Both the position numbers and the translations under genes were made by a program. Below are positions 53,216 to 62,103 of a stretch of DNA of 64,000 bases, piece by piece (within the stretch, counting starts at the first letter, position 1; each line of letters begins with the position of its first letter). Source of the DNA: CAVPWP01 sp963709395. Lineage in GTDB: Bacteria; Pseudomonadota; Alphaproteobacteria; Rhodobacterales; Rhodobacteraceae. The stretch lies in assembly GCA_963709395.1 (NCBI GenBank), contig CAVPWP010000009.1, positions 186,001-250,000 of the forward strand. Direction: 5' to 3'. Under the pieces are notes generated by a model. It saw only the letters and a program-made list of their open reading frames with translations. It made no database searches and was not told where the DNA came from.

Positions 53216-53276
53216 CTTTCTCCCCGCTGGGCGACAGGTCAGGGGCGACAGCGATCAGGCACGGGGCCGCACAGAC

Positions 53277-54647
53277 ATGTCCATTCCACAGTCAGGCGGC
53301 GGGCCCATCACGTCCCGCGACCAGCTGGCAGCCTATCTCGAGGAAGGCTGCAAGCCCCCCGAAGACTGGCGCATCGGCACCGAGCACGAGAAGTTCGGCT
53401 ATTGCAAGGACACGCTGAAGCCCTTGCCCTACGACGGCGAGCGCTCGGTGCGCGCCGTTCTCGAAGGGCTGCGCGACGCCTACGGCTGGACCCCGGTACT
53501 CGAGGCCGGCCACATCATCGGGCTGGAAAAGGATGGCGCGAACGTCAGCCTCGAACCCGGCGGGCAGCTCGAACTGTCGGGCGCGCCGCTGCAGACCATC
53601 CACGAGACCTGCGACGAGGTGAACGAACACCTGCGCGAGGTGAAGTCCGTGGCCGACCGGATCGGCGTGGGTTTCATCGGGCTGGGCACCGCGCCGCACT
53701 GGCGCCACGAGGACATGCCGATGATGCCCAAGGGGCGCTACCGGCTGATGAACGCCTACATGGACCGCGTCGGGACCATGGGAAAGACGATGATGTACCG
53801 GACCTGCACGGTGCAGGTGAACCTCGACTTCGCCTCCGAGTCCGACATGGTTCAGAAGCTGCGCGTGGCGCTGGCGTTGCAGCCGGTGGCGACGGCGCTC
53901 TTCGCCAATTCGCCGTTCCTGGAAGGCAAGCTCAACGGCCACAAGTCCTGGCGCAGCCGGGTCTGGCGCGATCTCGATCCGGCGCGTACCGGCACGCTGC
54001 CCTTCGTCTTCGAGGAAGGCATGGGGTTCGAGCGGTGGGTGGACTACGCGCTCGATGTGCCGATGTATTTCGTCTATCGCGACGGGAAGTACATCGACGC
54101 GCTGGGCCAGTCGTTCCGCGATTTCCTCAAGGGCGAACTGCCGGCCCTGCCGGGCGAGATGCCCACCCTGTCGGATTGGGCGGACCACCTGACGACGATC
54201 TTCCCCGAGGCGCGGTTGAAGAAGTTCATCGAGATGCGCGGCGCCGACGGTGGCCCGTGGCGGCGGCTTTGCGCGCTGCCGGCGCTTTGGGTCGGGCTGA
54301 TCTACGACCAGTCGGCCCTCGACGCCGCCTGGGATCTGGTCAAGGGCTGGGACACGGAGACGCGCGACGCGCTGCGCGTTGCGGCCTCGGTCGACGCGCT
54401 CGACGCGACGGTGAACGGCATCGCGATGCACGACCTCGCGCGCGAGGTTCTGGCCATCGCCGAATCCGGACTGAAGGCGCGCGCGCGTCCCGGGGCGGGC
54501 GGCCTTGTGCCCGACGAGACGCATTTCCTCAACGCGCTGCAGGAAAGCGTGGCCGAGGGCCGGGTGCCCGCGGACGAGCTGATCGCGCATTTCAAGGGCG
54601 ACTGGAACGGCGACGTCACGCGGGTCTTCGCCGACTACAGTTACTGA
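53277..54647 (+). CDS. gshA: Glutamate-cysteine ligase (plant/alphaproteobacterial type)
   Basis: 456-residue cytoplasmic GCS2-family ligase that joins glutamate and cysteine, the first step of glutathione synthesis. Landmarks: WRIGTEHEKFGYCKDTLKP, GLEKDGANVSLEPGGQLELS, MPMMPKGRYRLMNAYMDRVG and MYRTCTVQVNLDFASESDM. Full length. The hairpin at 54664-54688 probably terminates it. Confidence 0.96.
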   Translation: MSIPQSGGGPITSRDQLAAYLEEGCKPPEDWRIGTEHEKFGYCKDTLKPLPYDGERSVRAVLEGLRDAYGWTPVLEAGHIIGLEKDGANVSLEPGGQLELSGAPLQTIHETCDEVNEHLREVKSVADRIGVGFIGLGTAPHWRHEDMPMMPKGRYRLMNAYMDRVGTMGKTMMYRTCTVQVNLDFASESDMVQKLRVALALQPVATALFANSPFLEGKLNGHKSWRSRVWRDLDPARTGTLPFVFEEGMGFERWVDYALDVPMYFVYRDGKYIDALGQSFRDFLKGELPALPGEMPTLSDWADHLTTIFPEARLKKFIEMRGADGGPWRRLCALPALWVGLIYDQSALDAAWDLVKGWDTETRDALRVAASVDALDATVNGIAMHDLAREVLAIAESGLKARARPGAGGLVPDETHFLNALQESVAEGRVPADELIAHFKGDWNGDVTRVFADYSY

Positions 54648-54663
54648 GCCGGTCTCTGAGCAG

Positions 54664-54688
54664 GCGAGGGGGCTGTCTGCCCCCTCGC
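54664..54688 (+). terminator. 10-bp perfect hairpin after gshA, in a common Rhodobacterales element
   Basis: GCGAGGGGGC and GCCCCCTCGC pair perfectly around TGTCT. It is followed by GCTCCCCCGAGGATATTTG, a motif I recall repeatedly from intergenic regions of Rhodobacterales genomes. It stands between the convergent gshA and the small gene at 54734, so it can terminate either side. Confidence 0.6.
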
Positions 54689-54733
54689 GCTCCCCCGAGG
54701 ATATTTGCAGGTCGATGGAGGGGCAGGGGGCGG

Positions 54734-55000
54734 CTAGTCCGCGATCAGGCCCAGCACGAAGTCGACGACCTTCTGCTCAGGCATCTCGCAGGGTTTGAGA
54801 AGGGCCGTGCCGTCCGACAGCCTGTAGAGGTTGAGGCTGACATAGTCGGAGCCGCCCAGTTCCTCGGCCACCAGCTTCTGGCTGCGGCCGGAGGAGTAGA
54901 CGCTTTTCGTCACGCGGTAGCGCAGGCCCTCGAACGTGCCGCCGTAGCCCCCGACGGGAAGCGCGTCGAAGGCGGCGAGAAAGGCGGGGTCCGCGGTCAC
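54734..55000 (-). CDS. Small hypothetical protein
   Basis: 88 residues without signal peptide or membrane helix. Sequence reads FDALPVGGYGGTFEGLRYRV, then SGRSQKLVAEELGG and YVSLNLYRLSDG, ending KVVDFVLGLIAD. It looks like a compact alpha/beta protein, no family recognised. ATG at 55000 overlaps the DUF805 gene's stop (ATGA), so it is expressed with it. Confidence 0.7.
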   Translation of the reverse strand: MTADPAFLAAFDALPVGGYGGTFEGLRYRVTKSVYSSGRSQKLVAEELGGSDYVSLNLYRLSDGTALLKPCEMPEQKVVDFVLGLIAD

Positions 55001-55431
55001 CGGCCGCTGCGGGGGATCGGCGAGGCGGCGTAGGTTTCACCACCGCTGCCGGGGCCGCCGCCGCCCAGCGGGTCGGGGCCGAAGCGATTGGGGCCGTCGG
55101 TGCCCTTTTGAACGTAGAAGAATAGCAGCACCAGAAAGCCGAGAAGCGGGATGAAGACCAGAAGCAGCCACCAGGCCGACATGTCACGGTCATGCAGGCG
55201 CCGACCGGCAACGCAGATCGACGGCAGGAAGGTCGCCAGTGAGAAGAGCCCGCTCAAGAGGCCGACGCCGGCGCCCTCGGAGGCGCCAAAAAGCGCGCTA
55301 TCGACCAGCGACAAGGCAAAGTTCGCCAACAGGATGAAAAGAAACCACCACCAGTATTCCGACCGGGGCGCACGTCCCGAGATGGTGACGTAGTTGCTGA
55401 AGACCGACCTTACCGCGTCCTGAAAACCCAT
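54997..55431 (-). CDS. DUF805 family membrane protein
   Basis: 144 residues with four hydrophobic helices and the DUF805 opening FSNYVTISGRAPRSEYWWW, followed by AGRRLHDRDMSAWWLLLVF and a C-terminal KGTDGPNRFGPDPLGG, both strongly conserved in the family. Function unknown; a prophage- or envelope-linked small membrane protein. Upstream of the 88-residue protein with a four-base overlap. Confidence 0.9.
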   Translation of the reverse strand: MGFQDAVRSVFSNYVTISGRAPRSEYWWWFLFILLANFALSLVDSALFGASEGAGVGLLSGLFSLATFLPSICVAGRRLHDRDMSAWWLLLVFIPLLGFLVLLFFYVQKGTDGPNRFGPDPLGGGGPGSGGETYAASPIPRSGR

Positions 55432-55443
55432 GTCCCGAATTCC

Positions 55444-56055
55444 CTACGACTTTGTTCCAATGCGCGGCTCAGTGCCGCCTATAATGCGCCGGATGTTCGC
55501 CGCGTGGCGAATGTAAATCAATACGGCAAGCACGATCAGCAGCCCAACCGCCTCGACGTCGCCCAGAATCCACGCGAGGGCAGGGGCCAGCGCAGCCGCC
55601 ACAAGGCCAGCCAGCGACGACATGCGGCCTACGAACGCGGTCAGCAGCCAGACGGCGCAGGTCAAAAGGCCGAGCAAAGGGTTCAGCGCAAGGACCGTGC
55701 CGATGAAGGTCGCCACCCCCTTGCCGCCCCGGAACCCCAGCCAGACCGGAAAGAGATGGCCGAGAAAGGCGAAGCCGCCCGCCACCTGTGCTGCGTCCTC
55801 GCCCAGAAGCGCCCGCGCGACCAACACCGCCACCCCGCCCTTGGCCGCGTCGAGCGCGAAGGTCAGGGCCGCCGCGGCCTTGTTGCCGGTGCGCAGCACG
55901 TTCGTCGCGCCGATGTTGCCCGATCCGATCTGGCGCAAATCGCCCAGCCCCATCGCGCGGGTGATCACCACGCCGAAGGGGATGCTGCCCAGGAGGTATC
56001 CCAGCACGGCCACCGCCAGCAGGGTCAGCGGCGCGGTCTCGATCGCGGGGATCAT
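55444..56055 (-). CDS. plsY: Glycerol-3-phosphate acyltransferase PlsY
   Basis: 203-residue inner-membrane enzyme that transfers an acyl group from acyl-phosphate to glycerol-3-phosphate, the first step of phospholipid synthesis. Motifs: GYLLGSIPFGVVITR, IGSGNIGATNVLRTGNKAA, PVWLGFRGGKGVATFIG and RHAANIRRIIGGTEPRIG. Overlaps the pyrC-like stop by four bases (ATGA). Normal length. Confidence 0.95.
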   Translation of the reverse strand: MIPAIETAPLTLLAVAVLGYLLGSIPFGVVITRAMGLGDLRQIGSGNIGATNVLRTGNKAAAALTFALDAAKGGVAVLVARALLGEDAAQVAGGFAFLGHLFPVWLGFRGGKGVATFIGTVLALNPLLGLLTCAVWLLTAFVGRMSSLAGLVAAALAPALAWILGDVEAVGLLIVLAVLIYIRHAANIRRIIGGTEPRIGTKS

Positions 56056-57339
56056 TCCGCCCATCCGAAGACCTGCGCGCCGCCGACCCATGTGGCCAGA
56101 ACGCGTCCCTGCATGCGCGCCCCGTCGAAGGGCGTGTTCTTCGATTTCGACTGGAGCGTGCTGCGGTCGAGGACGAAGGGCACGTCGGGGTCGAAGACGA
56201 TGAGGTCGGCGGGCGCACCCCGGCGCAGCCGCCCGGTCTCAAGTCCAAGCCGTCGCGCGGGGTTCAGCGTCAGTGCCCGGAAGAGCTGCGGCAGCCCGAT
56301 CTGGCCCGCGTGCCAGAGCCGCAGTGCGGCTGGCAGCAGTGTTTCAAGCGCGACCGCCCCCGAGGCGGCTTCCTCGAACGGGAGGCGCTTCGATTCCTCG
56401 TCCTGCGGTGTGTGCATCGACGAGATGATGTCGATCAGCCCGCTTGCCACGGCCTCGACCACGGCAAGGCGGTCGTCCTCGGCGCGCAGGGGCGGCTTGA
56501 CCTTGAAGAAGGTGCGGTAGTCGCCGACGTCCAACTCGTTGAGCGTCAGGTGGTGGATCGACACACCGGCCGTGACATCCAGCCCCTTGTCCTTGGCGCG
56601 TTCGAGGCGAGGCAGGGCGCGGGCGGTGGTGATCTGGTCGGCGTGGTACTTCGCGCCCGTCATCTCGACCAGCGCCATGTCGCGATCAAGGCCCATGCGC
56701 TCGGCCATGGGCGACACGCCGGGCAGGCCCTTGAGCGACGCGAACTTGCCGCTTGTCGCCGCCGCCCCCGCCGTCAGGCCCGGATCCTGCGGATGGGCGA
56801 TCACCAGCGCCCCGAGCGCGCCGGCATAGGTCAGGCAGCGCGAGAAGACCTTGGTGCTTTCGATCACCGCGTCGCAATCGGTGAAGGCCACGGCGCCTGC
56901 GTCCTTGCAGGAACGAGATCTCGACCATCTCGCGCCCCTGCCGCCCCTTGGTCAGCGCGGCCATCGGCAGGACGCGGACGCCGACAGCGTCGTTGGCGCG
57001 GCGGGTGACGAATTCCAGCGTCTCGGGCGTGTCGATCGCCGGCGTCGTGTCGGGTCGGGTCACCATCGTCGTGACACCGCCCGCCGCCGCCGCGCGGCCC
57101 GCGGACCGGAACGATTCCTTGTGACGTTCTCCGGGTTCCGAGACTTTCACGCCGATATCCACGATCCCCGGCGCCAGGCACTTGCCGCCGCAATCGTAGA
57201 CCGAAAAGTCGCCCGTGGGCGTTGCCCCGGTCACGATATCGGCGATCACGCCGTTCTCGATCAGAAGATGGCCTGGCGTGTCGGTCCCGGCTTCGGGGTC
57301 GATCAGACGCGCATTCAGCAGGGCGGTTCGACCGGTCAT
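56052..57339 (-). CDS. pyrC: Dihydroorotase-like protein, probably non-catalytic (frameshift)
   Basis: Reconstructed 428-residue amidohydrolase-fold protein beside pyrB. The metal motif normally D-x-H-x-H is DIGVKVSEPGERHKES here, so both histidines are replaced by Gly and Lys; the final catalytic Asp region reads ISSMHTPQDEESK instead of TDHAPH. This is the pattern of inactive PyrC' (PyrX) subunits that hold aspartate transcarbamoylase catalytic trimers together. A surplus base at 56907 breaks the frame; removing it gives EISFLKDAGAVAFTDCDA. Overlaps plsY and the membrane-protein gene. A true dihydroorotase is expected elsewhere. Confidence 0.85.
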
Positions 57340-57725
57340 GCGCGCGTCTCATTGATCCTGGCGGCCACCGCCCCGGGATCGGCCAGGTACTTGATCAGGT
57401 GCTTGTCGCCATTCTGCATGATCACCTGCGCGGCGCTGCCCAGCCGACGCACGGTCGCGATTTCGGCCAGCGGCAGGCTGCGGCCGGGACCGGTCAGGGT
57501 GCTGTCGCTCAGTTCCCATGTCGCCACCAGGTCGTCCGACGCGAGGTAGACCCCGCGCACGCCGACGGCCAGCGGGGCGGCGATGAGGGCGACCCAGGGA
57601 TCGGGGTTGCCCATGAATATCAGCACCAGCGCCACCGCCACCGTTCCGAAGACCGCGATGATCACATGGTCGCGGATATAGGTCCGCCGGTCGGGGACAA
57701 AGCGGGCGATCACGCCGTCAGCCAT
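57336..57725 (-). CDS. Hypothetical membrane protein between pyrB and pyrC
   Basis: 129 residues: two hydrophobic helices (VIIAVFGTVAVALVLIF and PWVALIAAPLAVGVRGVYL) and a soluble C-terminal segment with a beta-rich, PH-like look (LSDSTLTGPGRSLPLAEIAT). It overlaps pyrB by eight bases and pyrC by four, so it lies fully inside the pyrimidine operon. No family known to me. Not a known ATCase subunit; its role in the operon is unclear. Confidence 0.75.
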   Translation of the reverse strand: MADGVIARFVPDRRTYIRDHVIIAVFGTVAVALVLIFMGNPDPWVALIAAPLAVGVRGVYLASDDLVATWELSDSTLTGPGRSLPLAEIATVRRLGSAAQVIMQNGDKHLIKYLADPGAVAARINETRA

Positions 57726-58662
57726 GCGCCGTCTCCTCTTGCCGCGCCCTCATCAGAAGGTCCATCGCCGCCATGCGCACGGCCACGCCCATCTCGACCT
57801 GGTCCTGGATGACCGAGCGGTTGATGTCGTCGGCCAGAGTGCCGTCGATCTCGACCCCCCGGTTCATCGGGCCGGGATGCATGACGATGGCGTCGGCCTT
57901 GGCATGGGCCAGCTTTTCGGCATCGAGGCCGTAGCGGTGATAGTACTCGCGCTCGGAGGGGATGAAGGCGCCGTCCATGCGTTCCTTCTGAAGGCGCAGC
58001 ATCATCACCACATCGACATCGCGCAGGCCTTCGGCCATGTCGTCGAAGACCTCGACGCCCCAGTCGGCCGCGCCCGAGGGCATGAGCGTCGGCGGCCCCA
58101 CAAGGCGCACCCGGTTCTCCATCTTGCCCAGAAGCAGGATGTTTGACCGCGCGACGCGGGAATGGGCGATGTCGCCGCAGATCGCGATGGACAGGCGATG
58201 CAGCCGTCCCTTCGACCGCCGGATCGTGAGCGCGTCGAGCAGCGCCTGGGTCGGATGCTCGTGCTTGCCGTCGCCCGCGTTCAGCACCGCGCAGTTCACC
58301 TTCTGCGCCAGCAACGCCACCGCGCCCGAGTGCGGATGCCGCACCACCAGAAGGTCGGGATGCATCGCGTTCAGCGTCATCGCGGTGTCGATCAGGGTCT
58401 CGCCCTTCTTCACCGAACTGGCCTGCATGGTCATGTTCATCACGTCCGCACCCAGCCGCTTGCCGGCGATCTCGAAGGACGCCTGCGTGCGGGTCGAGGC
58501 CTCGAAGAACATGTTGATCTGCGTCAGGCCCGCCAGGCGGTCGGAATGCTTCACCGGCGACCGGTTGAGGTCGACGTAGTGATCGGCAAGGTCGAGGATT
58601 TCCAGAATCTCGTCCTGACCCAGCCCCTCGATCCCCAGAAGATGCGTTGCGCGGAAGGTCAT
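57718..58662 (-). CDS. pyrB: Aspartate carbamoyltransferase, catalytic chain
   Basis: 314-residue enzyme forming carbamoyl-aspartate, the second step of pyrimidine synthesis. Carbamoyl-phosphate site: MFFEASTRTQASFE; other landmarks: ALLAQKVNCAVLNAGDGKHE, HPTQALLDALTI and VMHPGPMNRGVEIDGTLADD. All active-site residues are visible. First gene of the operon pyrB, membrane protein, PyrC', plsY. Confidence 0.96.
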   Translation of the reverse strand: MTFRATHLLGIEGLGQDEILEILDLADHYVDLNRSPVKHSDRLAGLTQINMFFEASTRTQASFEIAGKRLGADVMNMTMQASSVKKGETLIDTAMTLNAMHPDLLVVRHPHSGAVALLAQKVNCAVLNAGDGKHEHPTQALLDALTIRRSKGRLHRLSIAICGDIAHSRVARSNILLLGKMENRVRLVGPPTLMPSGAADWGVEVFDDMAEGLRDVDVVMMLRLQKERMDGAFIPSEREYYHRYGLDAEKLAHAKADAIVMHPGPMNRGVEIDGTLADDINRSVIQDQVEMGVAVRMAAMDLLMRARQEETAHG

Positions 58663-58908
58663 GACACAGGTCTCCGATTGCGACCGCTTATAGGAAGGCA
58701 GCCGGAAGGCGACAAGGAGGTACCTGCGCGGGGTGCGCGCGGCCGTGGCCGACCCCGTCGCGCCTGGCTCGGCCCCGTGTCGCGCAGAAGCCGGCCAGCC
58801 ATCGTCGCCCCGTCACGTCGATCTTTCTTGCGGCCGGCCCAGGAAGAAAAGAGGGGCAATCTCAGGCAGATTCTGGTATAGAAAGAAAGACCTCGCGATT
58901 ATTGCCGC

Positions 58909-60585
58909 GTGGAGAGTGTGTTGGTACGCGTGGATTTGATTGAAGGACGAGAGGCGATCGCCGCGCTACGGGAGCCGTGGCTGAAGGTCTATCGCGCGGA
59001 TCCAGAAGCCAACTACTTCCTGTCCTTCGACTGGCTTTTCGGGACCTCGCGTGGCGCCGGTCGCAACAGTCTCGTGCTGGCGGCGCGTTCGCCCGGGGAC
59101 GGGGACGACTACATTGCTTTCCTCCCGATCCGGCTCAACACCGAACAGAACGACGGTGTATTCCATAACGAATTGAATCTGAGCGGAAACTTCAACTCGG
59201 ACTACACGGGGTTCCTCTGCATGCCCGCGTTGGAGAACGAGGCTCTTCCGGCGCTCGCCGCCAGCTTGGGACGACTGCGCTGGAGACGCCTCAGGATGCT
59301 CAACTTCGCGGCGTCCGACCGGCGCGCCGCACTGTTCCTGAAAAGCTTTTCGTCCAAGATCGTCGAGTTGAAGCATCTCAGCACGCGCAACCCGGACGGC
59401 ACAGAAAACGGCATCTGTCCGTACGCGACGCTTTGCGACGATTGGGACGACTTCCTCACACAGAAGCTCAGTTCGAATGCCAGGCAAAAGATCCGGCGCT
59501 TCTTGCGCCAGATCGAAGGGTCCGACAGCTATCACTTCTCGCATACAAACGAAGAAACCTTCGAGCGTGACCTCGAGATCCTGATCCACCTCTGGTCGGA
59601 ACGCTGGGCTGAAAACAAGGGCAAACGCCTCGGCGCGATTCAAAGTAGCCTTCGTCGCATGCTCGGGCACGCGCTCGAGACCGGAACCCTGTTCATGCCG
59701 GTCCTGTGGCACGAAGACCGGGTGATCTGTACGCTGGCAATCCTCGTCGACGCGGAAAAGAACGCCTACAATTTCTACATCGGGGCCCGGGACGATACGT
59801 TCAAAGGGCCTCCCGCAGGGCTTGTCCTGCACTCCTATGCCATTCGACACGCCATTTCCCAAGGCATCACCAGGTACGACTTCCTGCGCGGCAATGAACC
59901 CTACAAGTACACGTTCTGTTCGGAGGAGGGTCGCATCCGGTCGCTACTGATCAGCACAAAGAGCGGCAGGAACCTGGGTGAGGCCCTTGACCGGCGCTGT
60001 CTGCACCACGTCAAGCGGCGGGCGGCCGGTTTCCAAGAGAGCGGCGATCTGGCCGCGGCGCGACGTGCCTATGTCCAGGTGCTCGAGGCAGATCCGAATG
60101 ATACCGGCGCGCTCTACATGCAAGGCATGCTTGCCGCCAGACTGGGCGACACGACCTTCGCATGCCGCGCCTTCACGACATGTCTCGAACACGCACCGGC
60201 CTCGCTCAAGACCTGGGTCCGGTTGGGGCGTTCGCTGGTTCGGGAATACGAGACCTGGAACGAGGTGTCCGAGGTCTATTCGCCGCTGCTCCGCCGCGTT
60301 CCGGGGCAACGGGACGTCCCTTCCCTTTTCGGGCGCGTTCTCCTTCGGCTTGGCGAGGTCGATTTCGCGGTGGCCATTCTCAGGGCGGCGGCGCAGCGCA
60401 TGCCGGAGGACGCTTCGGTCCAGTTCGCGCTTGGTCAGGCGTTGAAGGCCCGCGGCCGCCGACCCGCCGGCGCGCAAATTCGTGGCACGCGCCGTCAGTC
60501 GGACGTTGAGCCTGATCGCCCCAGAAGGAATTCGGCCACCACTCGGAGGGAAAGGGCCGCGCCGGAATTCGATCTGCAGGACTAG
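58909..60585 (+). CDS. GNAT-type acyltransferase (FemAB/BioF2-like) fused to TPR region
   Basis: About 558 residues. The N-terminal ~350 is a double-GNAT acyltransferase of the Acetyltransf_6 kind: SFDWLFGTSRGAGRNSLVL, KLSSNARQKIRRFLRQIEG, MPVLWHEDRVICTLAILVDA, AYNFYIGARDDTFKGPPAG and ITRYDFLRGNEPYKYTF, all typical. The last ~170 residues carry TPR repeats (GDLAAARRAYVQVLEADPND). The final ~40 residues do not fit TPRs and a C run at 60463-60465 may hide another shift. GTG start uncertain. Likely transfers an acyl or aminoacyl group in the envelope; TPRs would dock partners. Confidence 0.72.
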   Translation: MESVLVRVDLIEGREAIAALREPWLKVYRADPEANYFLSFDWLFGTSRGAGRNSLVLAARSPGDGDDYIAFLPIRLNTEQNDGVFHNELNLSGNFNSDYTGFLCMPALENEALPALAASLGRLRWRRLRMLNFAASDRRAALFLKSFSSKIVELKHLSTRNPDGTENGICPYATLCDDWDDFLTQKLSSNARQKIRRFLRQIEGSDSYHFSHTNEETFERDLEILIHLWSERWAENKGKRLGAIQSSLRRMLGHALETGTLFMPVLWHEDRVICTLAILVDAEKNAYNFYIGARDDTFKGPPAGLVLHSYAIRHAISQGITRYDFLRGNEPYKYTFCSEEGRIRSLLISTKSGRNLGEALDRRCLHHVKRRAAGFQESGDLAAARRAYVQVLEADPNDTGALYMQGMLAARLGDTTFACRAFTTCLEHAPASLKTWVRLGRSLVREYETWNEVSEVYSPLLRRVPGQRDVPSLFGRVLLRLGEVDFAVAILRAAAQRMPEDASVQFALGQALKARGRRPAGAQIRGTRRQSDVEPDRPRRNSATTRRERAAPEFDLQD

Positions 60586-60706
60586 GGTCCGTCTTCCGTT
60601 CTGCCGGGGCCGCCGGCTTCATTCACTGACAGGGCGCCTACCGGGCCGACAGATACGACGCGCGTACGATTGCGGTTTTCCGGCCGGGACCGTAGCCTCG
60701 CCAACG

Positions 60707-61477
60707 ATGGAGACTCACGCCGCCCTCGCGCTTCTTGAATGGCAGATCGAACTCGGCGCGACCGAGACGATTGGCGATGTGCCAGTCAACCGCTTCGATT
60801 TGCGCGAGCCCGCGCCCCGGCCGAAGACGGCCGCCGCGACGATGCCCGCTCCCGTTGCCCCTGAGGTCACCGACCCGGTGGCCGAGGCCGAGGCGGCGGC
60901 AGCCGCCGCCTCCGATCTCCCCGCCCTGCGCGAGGCGCTTGCCGCCTTCGACCGGTGCGAGCTGAAACGCGGCGCGCGCAGCCTCGTCTTCGCCGATGGC
61001 AACCCCGCAGCCCGCGTGATGATCCTGGGCGAGGCGCCGGGCCGGGACGAGGATCTGCAGGGTCTGCCCTTCGTGGGCCGTGCGGGCCAGCTTCTCGACC
61101 GCATGTTCGCGGCCATCGGTCTGGACCGGCAAAGCCCCGACCCCGGGCAGGCGATCTACATCACCAACGTGCTGCCCTGGCGTCCGCCGCAGAACCGCGA
61201 CCCCTCGCCCGAGGAGATCGCGATGATGATGCCCTTCGTGCGCCGCCATGTCGAACTGGCGGACCCGGACATTCTGGTGGCGATGGGCAATCACGCCTGC
61301 CATGGCCTTCTGGGCCGCACCGGAATTACGCGGCTGCGAGGGACGTGGGAGACCGCACTGGGGCGTCCGGTTCTGCCGATGGTGCATCCCGCTTACCTGC
61401 TGCGCACGCCCCAGGCCAAGCGCGAGGCCTGGGCGGACCTCTTGTCGCTGCAGGCGAAACTGAGAGAGGGCGCATGA
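60707..61477 (+). CDS. Uracil-DNA glycosylase, family 4 type
   Basis: 256-residue DNA-repair glycosylase related to family 4 UDGs that remove uracil from DNA. Conserved blocks: VMILGEAPGRDEDLQGLPFV, GRAGQLLDRMF, ITNVLPWRPPQNRDPSPEEI and VLPMVHPAYLLR. Iron-sulfur Cys include FDRCELKRG; not every expected Cys is obvious by eye. ATG at 60707 (METHAALALLEW) matches family starts. An Ala/Glu-rich insert (about 55-75) precedes the fold. Stop overlaps moaB ATG. Confidence 0.88.
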   Translation: METHAALALLEWQIELGATETIGDVPVNRFDLREPAPRPKTAAATMPAPVAPEVTDPVAEAEAAAAAASDLPALREALAAFDRCELKRGARSLVFADGNPAARVMILGEAPGRDEDLQGLPFVGRAGQLLDRMFAAIGLDRQSPDPGQAIYITNVLPWRPPQNRDPSPEEIAMMMPFVRRHVELADPDILVAMGNHACHGLLGRTGITRLRGTWETALGRPVLPMVHPAYLLRTPQAKREAWADLLSLQAKLREGA

Positions 61478-62016
61478 GCCGTATCGACGAGGCAAAGGAG
61501 TTCATTCCCGTCCGCATCGCGGTCCTGACCGTCAGCGACACCCGCACCCTTGGTGACGACAGGTCAGGCCAGACCCTTGTCGACCGGATCGCCGGGGCGG
61601 GGCACATCCTGGCGGCCCGCGCGATCCTGCCCGACGAGAAGGGCGAGATCGCCGACCAGTTGCGCGCCTGGGTCGGCGACCCGGCGATCGACGTGGTGCT
61701 CACCACCGGCGGCACCGGCCTGACGGGGCGCGACGTGACCGTGGAAGCCCACCGCGAGGTCTACGAAAAGGAGATCGAGGCCTTCGCGACCGTCTTCACC
61801 ATCGTCTCGATGCAGAAGATCGGCACCTCGGCAGTCCAGTCGCGCGCCACCGGCGGCGTGGCCGGGGGCACCTATCTTTTCGCGCTGCCGGGCAGTCCCG
61901 GCGCCTGTCGCGACGCCTGGGATGAAATCCTGGCGTTTCAGTTCGACTATCGCCACCGTCCCTGCAACTTCGTGGAAATTCTTCCCCGTCTTGACGAGCA
62001 TCGCCGACGGAAGTGA
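61474..62016 (+). CDS. moaB: Molybdenum cofactor biosynthesis protein B
   Basis: 180-residue MoaB/MogA-fold protein that binds molybdopterin, activating it for molybdate insertion. Signatures: VRIAVLTVSDTRTLGDDRSG, VVLTTGGTGLTGRDVTVEA, IVSMQKIGTSAVQSRATGGV and ALPGSPGACRDAWDEI. ATG at 61474 overlaps the UDG TGA. The moaD/moaE genes lie elsewhere in this window, so Mo-cofactor genes are scattered. Confidence 0.94.
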   Translation: MSRIDEAKEFIPVRIAVLTVSDTRTLGDDRSGQTLVDRIAGAGHILAARAILPDEKGEIADQLRAWVGDPAIDVVLTTGGTGLTGRDVTVEAHREVYEKEIEAFATVFTIVSMQKIGTSAVQSRATGGVAGGTYLFALPGSPGACRDAWDEILAFQFDYRHRPCNFVEILPRLDEHRRRK

Positions 62017-62103
62017 CGCCGAGGTCCGTAACAGGGATGTGCTTGGTTCCGGCGCCGTCGACCCCTACTTAGACTTACGCGCGCTGACGAAGGGTCTGGA
62101 CGC

